This document shows, in pieces, positions 58,178 to 64,000 of a stretch of 64,000 bases of DNA; the first letter of the stretch is position 1; every line of letters starts with the position of its first letter. Source of the stretch: Rhodobiaceae bacterium UBA7804 (GTDB taxonomy: Bacteria; Pseudomonadota; Alphaproteobacteria; Parvibaculales; Parvibaculaceae); NCBI GenBank assembly GCA_002480495.1, contig DLCG01000017.1:473-64472 (forward strand), given 5' to 3'. Both the position numbers and the translations under genes were made by a program. The notes under the pieces were generated by a model. It had not been told where the DNA came from, did not search any database, and worked only from the letters and a program-made list of their open reading frames with translations.

Positions 58178-61123
58178 ATGAGTAACCCCTTCTCCCAGTA
58201 TCCCTCAGGCCAGACCCGCGACCGCCTCGCGGAACGCCGTCGCATCACGGCCGTGCTCGGCCCCACGAATACCGGCAAGACCCATCTGGCCGTCGAACGA
58301 ATGATGGGTCATGAAACGGGCATGATCGGCCTGCCGCTGCGCCTCCTGGCACGCGAGGTTTACGACCGCGTCGTAAAAGCCAAAGGTTCCCGCAATGTTG
58401 CGCTGATCACCGGAGAGGAAAAGATCCTCCCCGCTTCCGCCCGCTATTTCATCTGCACGGTCGAAGCGATGCCCCTGGACCGGGAAGTCGATTTTCTTGC
58501 CGTCGATGAAATCCAGCTCTCCGCCGACCGCGAGCGCGGTCACACGTTTACCGATCGTCTGCTTCGCGCGCGCGGGCATGCGGAAACCATGATGCTCGGC
58601 TCCGAAACCGCACGGGGCCTCATTCAAAAGCTCCTGCCCGAAACGCATTTCATCAACAGGCCGCGTTTCTCGGAACTTTCCTGGACGGGATCGAAGAAGA
58701 TCACGCGTTTGCCCCGCCGCTCCGCGATCGTTGCCTTCTCCGCCGACCAGGTCTATGCGATCGCGGAACTCATCAGGCGGCAGCGCGGGGGCGCTGCCGT
58801 CGTCATGGGCGCACTGAGCCCGCGCACGCGCAATGCGCAGGTCGCGCTTTACCAATCTGGCGAAGTCGACTTCCTTGTCGCGACCGACGCAATCGGCATG
58901 GGGCTCAACATGGATGTCGACCATGTAGCCTTTGCCTCAACCCAGAAATTCGACGGCCGGCAACATCGCCCGCTCCAGGTCTCCGAACTTGCGCAGATTG
59001 CCGGACGCGCCGGACGCTACATGAATAACGGCACATTCGGCGTTACCGGCGATGCTGCTGTGCCTTCCGAAGAAATGATCTCCCGGATTGAAAGTCATCA
59101 ATTCGAGCCGGAACGTGTCTTTCAATGGCGCAATCCTCATCTCGATTTTTCGAGCGTCTCGGCATTGATGCGCAGCCTGGAAATACCGCCCGGAAGACCC
59201 GGCCTTGCACGTGCGCAGGTCGGAGACGATCTGGAAGCGCTCTCTCGTATGGTCCGCGACCCTGACGTCAGCGCCTGCCTCAGGTCACCCTATGCGATCC
59301 AACGGCTATGGGAAGTCGCGCAGGTACCCGATTTCCGCAAAACACTGGCCAGCGAGCATGCGGGGTTGCTGACACGCATCTTCCTCTTCCTGATGGACCC
59401 GTCGACAGAAGGGCGAGGACATATTCCGGAGGACTGGCTGGAACGTCAGATGGGCCGTCTCGACCGGACTGACGGTGACATCGATATCCTGGCGGCAAGG
59501 CTCGCTCATATACGCACCTGGACATATGTGGCGAACCGGGCGGACTGGCTTCACAATCCCGCGCATTGGCAAGAGCATACGCGTGCGATAGAGGATAGGC
59601 TGTCGGATGCTCTCCACGAGCGTTTGACGCAGAGATTCATCGACAGGCGCACCAGCCTTTTGATGAAGCGGCTGCGCCAGAACGAGGATCTCATGACGGC
59701 TGTAAACGGTGACGGCGAAATACTGGTTGAGGGCGAATTTGTCGGTCGCCTTGAGGGATTCATGTTTGTTCCCGATCCGCGGGCTGAGGGGGAACAGGGC
59801 CGCGTTCTGCGCAATGCGGCATCTCAGGCGCTTGCGGGTGAAATCGCAAGCCGGGCACAGCGTCTCACGACGGCCCCGGATGCAGACATTTCGCTATCGG
59901 AGCATGGCCGCATCCTCTGGGCTGGCCATCCGGTTGCCGAACTCAAAGGCTCGGACAATGTGCTCCTTCCCAAGGTCGAACTTGTTGCAGGCGAAGAGCT
60001 GAACGGCATCGCCCGCGAAAGCGTCCAGACAAGGCTGGAGGCATGGCTCAGGGTGCATGTTGCACAGGTGCTGGCGCCGCTCGTCGCACTGCGAGATGCA
60101 ACCGATATCGAAGGCCTCGCCCGCGGCATTGCCTTCCGTCTCGTCGAAAATCTGGGGTCGCTGAAGCGTGAAAGCATGGCCGAGGACGTTCGCGCTCTCG
60201 ATCAGGCGGCACGCGGACAGCTTCGCAAGCACGGCGTGCGTTTTGGCGCCTACTCGATCTTCATGCCCGCATTGCTCAAACCCGCGCCCGCACGGCTCTG
60301 CCTTACGCTTTGGGCGCTGAACCGGGCTGGAGCCGAGGAAGACGCTTTTTCGAAGCTCCCGGCCCCTCCGACGCCCGGCCTTACATCCGTGCCTGCCGAT
60401 CCCGCGGCACCGTCGGGCTTCTACGAAACCGTGGGCTTCCGTGTCTGCGGCACACGCGCGGTTCGCATCGACATGCTGGAACGCGTCGCCGATCTCATTC
60501 GTCCGATCATCGCCGCCCGCACCTATAATGGCGGCTTCATCGTCACGCCGGACATGATGTCTCTCGTCGGATGTTCGGGCGAGGAATTCGCAAGCCTCCT
60601 GCGCGGTCTCGGCTACCGTTCGCAGGTCGAGCGCGTTACGCCGCCCAAAGCCGAGGAAACAAAGCCCGAAGAGGCGAAACCAGAGGAGCCATCCGCGACT
60701 GAAGAAACCTTCGAGATGGCGGAAACCGCCTTTACCGGGCAGGAAGAGACCGAAAACTCCGCCGAGGCGGAAACACCTGCTCCCGCCGAGGAAGCAGCAG
60801 TCCTGGATGGGGCACAGACCAACGAGGCCTCTGAGAACGAAGAATCCTCCGGGCAGGTCGAGATGGAAATCTGGCGCCCGCAGCGCCGGCGTCATGGCGG
60901 CGGCAAGCCCGAAACCAATCGCAACAGAAAACCCCGGCGCGACAAGCGCAAGACCGGCGAAGAGCAAGAGCCGCGCGGCGGTAAATCGCCCCGGCAGAGC
61001 GAGCGCGGACACCGTCCGCAGCAGAAACAGGACCGGAAGCCGCGTGAACGCGAGCCCGATCCGGATTCGCCCTTCGCCGCTCTTGCTGTCCTCAAGAATC
61101 GCGTGAACGGCAACGGATCCTGA
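58178..61123 (+). CDS. SUV3-like DExH/D RNA helicase with charged C-terminal tail
   Basis: A 981-residue superfamily 2 helicase related to mitochondrial SUV3. It shows Walker A GPTNTGKT (28-35), the DEIQ box in FLAVDEIQLS, and the C-terminal helicase motifs VATDAIGMGLNMD and QIAGRAGRYMN. A long middle part follows, then a disordered tail from about residue 835 that is first Glu/Pro/Thr-rich and then Arg/Lys/Gly-rich. SUV3 works with RNA-degrading enzymes; the bacterial role is less clear, and RNA turnover is inference. Its TGA shares a base with the ATG of the S4 gene. Confidence 0.92.
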   Translation: MSNPFSQYPSGQTRDRLAERRRITAVLGPTNTGKTHLAVERMMGHETGMIGLPLRLLAREVYDRVVKAKGSRNVALITGEEKILPASARYFICTVEAMPLDREVDFLAVDEIQLSADRERGHTFTDRLLRARGHAETMMLGSETARGLIQKLLPETHFINRPRFSELSWTGSKKITRLPRRSAIVAFSADQVYAIAELIRRQRGGAAVVMGALSPRTRNAQVALYQSGEVDFLVATDAIGMGLNMDVDHVAFASTQKFDGRQHRPLQVSELAQIAGRAGRYMNNGTFGVTGDAAVPSEEMISRIESHQFEPERVFQWRNPHLDFSSVSALMRSLEIPPGRPGLARAQVGDDLEALSRMVRDPDVSACLRSPYAIQRLWEVAQVPDFRKTLASEHAGLLTRIFLFLMDPSTEGRGHIPEDWLERQMGRLDRTDGDIDILAARLAHIRTWTYVANRADWLHNPAHWQEHTRAIEDRLSDALHERLTQRFIDRRTSLLMKRLRQNEDLMTAVNGDGEILVEGEFVGRLEGFMFVPDPRAEGEQGRVLRNAASQALAGEIASRAQRLTTAPDADISLSEHGRILWAGHPVAELKGSDNVLLPKVELVAGEELNGIARESVQTRLEAWLRVHVAQVLAPLVALRDATDIEGLARGIAFRLVENLGSLKRESMAEDVRALDQAARGQLRKHGVRFGAYSIFMPALLKPAPARLCLTLWALNRAGAEEDAFSKLPAPPTPGLTSVPADPAAPSGFYETVGFRVCGTRAVRIDMLERVADLIRPIIAARTYNGGFIVTPDMMSLVGCSGEEFASLLRGLGYRSQVERVTPPKAEETKPEEAKPEEPSATEETFEMAETAFTGQEETENSAEAETPAPAEEAAVLDGAQTNEASENEESSGQVEMEIWRPQRRRHGGGKPETNRNRKPRRDKRKTGEEQEPRGGKSPRQSERGHRPQQKQDRKPREREPDPDSPFAALAVLKNRVNGNGS

Positions 61124-61521
61124 TGACCGGCACCCCGGCGAACCCCGGTCAGCGGATCGATCGCTGGCTTTGGTGCGCCCGTTTCTTGAAAAGCAGGTCA
61201 CTCGCTGCTTCGCTTGTCCAGTCGGGACGCCTTCGGGTCAATGGTGAGCGCGTCTCTAAGGCAAGCCGCACGATAAGACCGGACGACGTCCTGACTTTTC
61301 CGCTCGGCCCCCATATACGGGTCGTGAGAATCCTTTTCCTTGCGGATCGTCGAGGGCCTGCCCCGGAAGCACGCCTTCTTTATGAGGATCTCGATCCCCC
61401 TGCATCTTCCGGGAAACCGGAGCGGAAAGAGGTAACGCCCCCTGCCCGCGATGCCGGATCAGGCCGTCCGACCAAGAAAGAGCGCCGCCAGACCGATGCC
61501 CTCCGTGAGAACGATTCCTAA
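61123..61521 (+). CDS. hslR: S4-domain RNA-binding protein, Hsp15 type
   Basis: A 132-residue protein with an N-terminal S4 domain (about 8-72: QRIDRWLWCARFLKSRSLAA, then GRLRVNGERVSKAS) and a basic C-terminus. Hsp15 relatives bind stalled 50S subunits that carry nascent chains. It starts within the stop of the helicase gene (TGATG), so the two are coupled, a conserved alphaproteobacterial pairing. Confidence 0.93.
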   Translation: MTGTPANPGQRIDRWLWCARFLKSRSLAASLVQSGRLRVNGERVSKASRTIRPDDVLTFPLGPHIRVVRILFLADRRGPAPEARLLYEDLDPPASSGKPERKEVTPPARDAGSGRPTKKERRQTDALRENDS

Positions 61522-61576
61522 TTCACATTTTTTTGTGTGGTTGAATATTTCTTCCGCCGACTGTAGGTAAAATAGC

Positions 61577-62044
61577 ATGATTGATCGGCTGAAATCCTTT
61601 CTGCTCGGCCCGCCGGAGGAAAAGTCTCAAGGCTTCGACGATCTTCAGGTGGCGGTCGTGGCGCTCCTCATCAGGGCGGCTACATCCGACGCACAGTTCG
61701 GTGAAGAAGAGCGCGAGACCATCCGTCGCATAGCCGCGGACTCCTTTGGGCTCTCTCCTCAGGATGTGTCCGCACTGGTAGGAGAAGCCGAAGACGAGGA
61801 ATCAGAGACACTCGACCTTCACCGTTGGGCCCAAGCCATAAAGCAGGCATATAGCGAGGAAGAACGGGTCGAGTTGATCGAAAAGATGTGGGAAGTCGTC
61901 TATGCGGACGGTGTTCTCGACGACTACGAAGCCAATTTGTTGCGGCGCGTCGCGGGGCTGATATACGTTCCCGATCGCGAATCCGGGCAAGCGCGCCAGC
62001 GTGTCATGGCCCGGCTCGGCATTACGCCCCGACCGCAAGGATAA
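61577..62044 (+). CDS. TerB family protein
   Basis: A 155-residue helical protein of the tellurite-resistance TerB type. The acidic metal-binding residues occur in EEERETIRRIAADSFGLS and VVYADGVLDDYEANLLRRVAGLIYV. No other ter genes are present, so a role in tellurite resistance is unlikely; the family is broadly used at the membrane. The ribosome site is weak (TAGGTAAAA). Between the S4 and fdxA genes. Confidence 0.88.
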   Translation: MIDRLKSFLLGPPEEKSQGFDDLQVAVVALLIRAATSDAQFGEEERETIRRIAADSFGLSPQDVSALVGEAEDEESETLDLHRWAQAIKQAYSEEERVELIEKMWEVVYADGVLDDYEANLLRRVAGLIYVPDRESGQARQRVMARLGITPRPQG

Positions 62045-62106
62045 GCAGAGGGGGAGACCCCGGAAGGAGCGGCCGCTACAAGCCGGCGGCGCTATTGGAG
62101 AGTGCG

Positions 62107-62445
62107 ATGACCTATGTCGTGACCGATGCCTGTATCCGCTGCAAATACATGGATTGCGTGGAGGTATGCCCCGTTGATTGCTTCTACGAGGGCGAAAACA
62201 TGCTGGTTATCCATCCGGACGAATGCATCGATTGCGGCGTCTGCGAACCGGAATGCCCTGCCGAAGCCATCAAGCCCGACACGGAGCCGGGCCTGGAAAA
62301 GTGGCTCGAGCTCAATAATGAATATGCCGGCAAGTGGCCGAACATCACGATCAAGCGCGAGCCGCCCGCCGATGCAGATGACTGGCAAGGCGTTTCGGGC
62401 AAGTTCGAGGAGCATTTCAGCCCCGAACCTGGTGAGGGCGACTAA
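62107..62445 (+). CDS. fdxA: Ferredoxin FdxA, 7Fe type
   Basis: A 112-residue ferredoxin with the pattern of Azotobacter FdI. Cys9, Cys17 and Cys50 would hold the [3Fe-4S] cluster, and Cys21, Cys40, Cys43 and Cys46 the [4Fe-4S] cluster; Cys12 and Cys25 are the extra cysteines seen in this group. GGAGAG lies before the ATG. It is a low-potential electron carrier. fdxA before carD is a common alphaproteobacterial order. Confidence 0.97.
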   Translation: MTYVVTDACIRCKYMDCVEVCPVDCFYEGENMLVIHPDECIDCGVCEPECPAEAIKPDTEPGLEKWLELNNEYAGKWPNITIKREPPADADDWQGVSGKFEEHFSPEPGEGD

Positions 62446-62981
62446 CCCTTCCCAGCCTCTTCCCGGCTCCCTGAATCCCCAAAAAGCCTCAGGAAACTGC
62501 GAAGAAAAACGCCTATCCTCCTGTGTTAACTGTCTTTTTAGCGGACGTCCTTCCAACGGACCGGTTCTTGTGCTATATATGTCGCACAGGAATTTCCGCG
62601 AACGCAGGCGCACACCTGATCGAAAGGTCTAGGGCCCGCCAACGAGTTGAGTGTGTCTAACCAGTTTCCGGCGCAAGGTGGCTAGACTTCTTGTTCCGGC
62701 TTGGCTGGAGATGTTGAGCCCGATGGAAGGGTGGCAACAAGGCCGAACCCCGATCGCGGGCCTCGCCCCCTACAGGAAGGCGCAGGTGTCGCCATCGAGG
62801 ATGGTCTTCTTGTTCGATCGGCTCTGTAGAACCGGAACGTCAATCCGGTCGGGAGTCTTCGACAGCCCGCTGGCGAGCGGCACCTCCACATGACAGCGGA
62901 GCGCGAATTACTGAGCCGCGAAGCGGGCATGATGCCCCTTCAGGCCTTCGGAAAAGAGAAAGGCTGGGTATAGGAAAGACG
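62446..62981. other. 536-base spacer between fdxA and carD
   Basis: No protein gene seen. The first part has an AT-rich TATATAT (62574-62580) that could be a -10 box. A set of nested complementary segments between 62684 and 62858 suggests a structured RNA or leader, described separately. The short open frames on both strands in this stretch lack ribosome sites and family resemblance. Confidence 0.5.
62684..62858 (+). ncRNA. Possible structured RNA upstream of carD
   Basis: Several complementary segments are nested one inside the other. AGACTT (62684-62689) pairs with GAGTCT (62853-62858). GTTCCGG (62693-62699) pairs with CCGGAAC (62832-62838). GAGCC plus GAT (62716-62720, 62722-62724) pairs with ATCGGCTC (62817-62824). 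AACAAG (62736-62741) pairs with CTTGTT (62809-62814). A small hairpin CCCG-ATCG-CGGG (62749-62760) lies inside. One pair is U-G on the plus strand only, which favours the plus strand. The 175-base size and single long rod with asymmetric loops recall 6S RNA, but I could not match it to that or any family; it may instead be part of the carD leader. Confidence 0.35.
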
Positions 62982-64000
62982 ATGGCGAGCAAAACCACCA
63001 AGACACCCAAGTCGAAGTCTGCGCCCGTGAAATCGAAAGCCGCGACCAAACCGGCCAAGGTCGGCGCCAAAGCGGCAACCGCAAAAACCAAGGCGACGAA
63101 GGCTGCACCGGCGAAAGCCAAGACGGCCGTCTCCAAGACCGCCAGCAAGGCAGCGCCGAAAACCGCCGCCAAGACTGCTGCGAAGCCTGCCAAGGCAAAA
63201 GCTGCACCGAAGGCTGCGGCCAAGCCGGCCGCAAAGTCTGCCGCCGCCAAGAAGCCCGCGGCAAAGGCGAAGGCTGCTCCTGCAAAGCCCGCTCCGAAGA
63301 AAAAGGAGCCCGCCGCCAAGTCGGAAGCGAAAGCCGCCCCTGCCAAGCAGGCGCCCAAAACACCGAGCAACGCCGCCAGCAAGCTGATCGCCGCAGCCAA
63401 GAGCCGGGCTGAAAAAGCGCGCAGCGCTGAAAAAGCCAAGCCGGCGAAAGAGACGTCCACCCAGGCGAAGCCTGCGAAAACCGAAACGCCCAAGGCAAAG
63501 GCTGAGCCTGCGAAGCCCGCGGCACCGCGGCCTAACTTCAAGGCGAAGGAATTCGTGGTCTATCCCGCGCACGGCGTCGGACAGATTCTCGAGATCGAGG
63601 AGCAGGAGGTGGCGGGCCACAAGCTCGAGCTTTTCGTCATCAACTTCGACAAGGAGAAGATGACACTCCGCGTGCCCACCAACAAGGCAAGTGCAGTCGG
63701 CATGCGTAAGCTTTCCGACGCAGGCGTGGTCGATTCCGCGCTTGAGACGCTTCGGGGCCGCGCGCGTATCAAGCGCACCATGTGGAGCCGCAGAGCTCAG
63801 GAATACGAAGCCAAGATCAACTCTGGCGATCTGATCTCGATCGCGGAGGTGGTTCGCGACCTCTATCGTTCCGAACGTCAACCGGAACAGTCATATTCAG
63901 AGCGCCAGCTTTACGAGGCTGCGCTCGACCGTATGGCGCGTGAAGTCGCCGCCGTGGAGCGGATCGGCGAGGATGCTGCCATCGAAAGGGTAGAACAGGC
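62982..64000 (+). CDS. carD: CarD family transcription factor with a long Lys/Ala N-terminal tail, partial
   Basis: The gene runs off the right edge after 339 codons. CarD/CdnL binds the RNA polymerase beta subunit and stabilises open complexes at rRNA and other promoters. The CarD domain begins at residue 186 with FKAKEFVVYPAHGVGQI, followed by the C-terminal helical region (TMWSRRAQEYEAKINSGDLI). Residues 1-185 are almost all Lys, Ala, Pro, Thr and Ser, with repeated AAKPAAK-like units, like histone H1. AGGAAAG precedes the ATG. Ordinary CarD proteins are about 160-190 residues in total and lack such a tail. Confidence 0.93.
   Translation, partial: MASKTTKTPKSKSAPVKSKAATKPAKVGAKAATAKTKATKAAPAKAKTAVSKTASKAAPKTAAKTAAKPAKAKAAPKAAAKPAAKSAAAKKPAAKAKAAPAKPAPKKKEPAAKSEAKAAPAKQAPKTPSNAASKLIAAAKSRAEKARSAEKAKPAKETSTQAKPAKTETPKAKAEPAKPAAPRPNFKAKEFVVYPAHGVGQILEIEEQEVAGHKLELFVINFDKEKMTLRVPTNKASAVGMRKLSDAGVVDSALETLRGRARIKRTMWSRRAQEYEAKINSGDLISIAEVVRDLYRSERQPEQSYSERQLYEAALDRMAREVAAVERIGEDAAIERVEQ

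Noticed and set aside
62651..62893. An 80-codon plus-strand frame before carD
   Set aside because: No ribosome site, GTG start, no family; it covers the nested pairing region, which explains the sequence better.
63010..63530. Repetitive DNA within carD considered as a tandem repeat or CRISPR-like array
   Set aside because: The repetition follows Lys/Ala codons in frame and has no regular unit or spacers; it is a low-complexity coding region.

Overview
The window is a GC-rich stretch of chromosome from an alphaproteobacterium. It carries core and peripheral metabolic genes and shows no phage, insertion sequence, CRISPR array, tRNA or rRNA. The lineage call rests on alphaproteobacterial families and gene orders: prmC-prfA with a DUF4167 protein, rodZ next to ispG, ptsP behind lysC, secA divergent from a parvulin-argJ-mutT run, xerD / aroK-aroB / CNNM / BolA / J-protein / cobS-cobT, and the SUV3-like helicase / S4 / TerB / fdxA / carD run. 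A hydrocarbon- or surfactant-degrading Hyphomicrobiales-like organism such as Parvibaculum would fit the tandem epoxide hydrolases and acyl-CoA dehydrogenase, but that genus is only my inference.

Layout. 0-10 kb: start of clpB (leaving the left edge), a MOSC protein, a small membrane protein, DUF4167, prmC-prfA, ispG and rodZ. 8-18 kb: ptsP, lysC, ubiG, a cytochrome c lipoprotein coupled to a Tat-exported flavoprotein, a minus-strand run comF-grxC-nitrilase-DUF1178, a complex-I-assembly-type methyltransferase, an orphan Flp pilin and a Nudix hydrolase. 18-30 kb: argJ with a histone-like tail, a periplasmic parvulin, secA, an MFS carrier, two tandem epoxide hydrolases with a DASS-type permease, and accA. 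30-33 kb: a three-gene ECF41 sigma-factor operon with its own recognisable promoter. 33-45 kb: xerD, a secreted protein of unknown role with a 47-residue membrane protein, aroK-aroB, a CNNM/CorC protein, BolA, a J-domain protein, cobS-cobT and two exporters. 46-58 kb: a phytase-esterase-like secreted protein, a VUT-like membrane protein, rpmB, meaB, a DUF3108 protein, methylmalonyl-CoA mutase, a Sel1 lipoprotein, a PAS-GAF sensor kinase and an acyl-CoA dehydrogenase. 58-64 kb: the helicase, an S4 protein, a TerB protein, fdxA, a possible structured RNA, and carD with a 185-residue Lys/Ala tail (leaving the right edge).

How the genes work together. Several units share a theme. CobS/CobT (cobalt insertion into the corrin ring), methylmalonyl-CoA mutase and its GTPase chaperone MeaB make and use adenosylcobalamin. 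Cytochrome and flavoprotein look like an electron-transfer pair in the envelope. SecA, the parvulin and several Sec/Tat/lipoprotein substrates represent export. The main candidates for something less described are the ECF41 operon, the two basic histone-H1-like tails on ArgJ and CarD, the possible RNA ahead of carD, and the epoxide-hydrolase/permease cluster.
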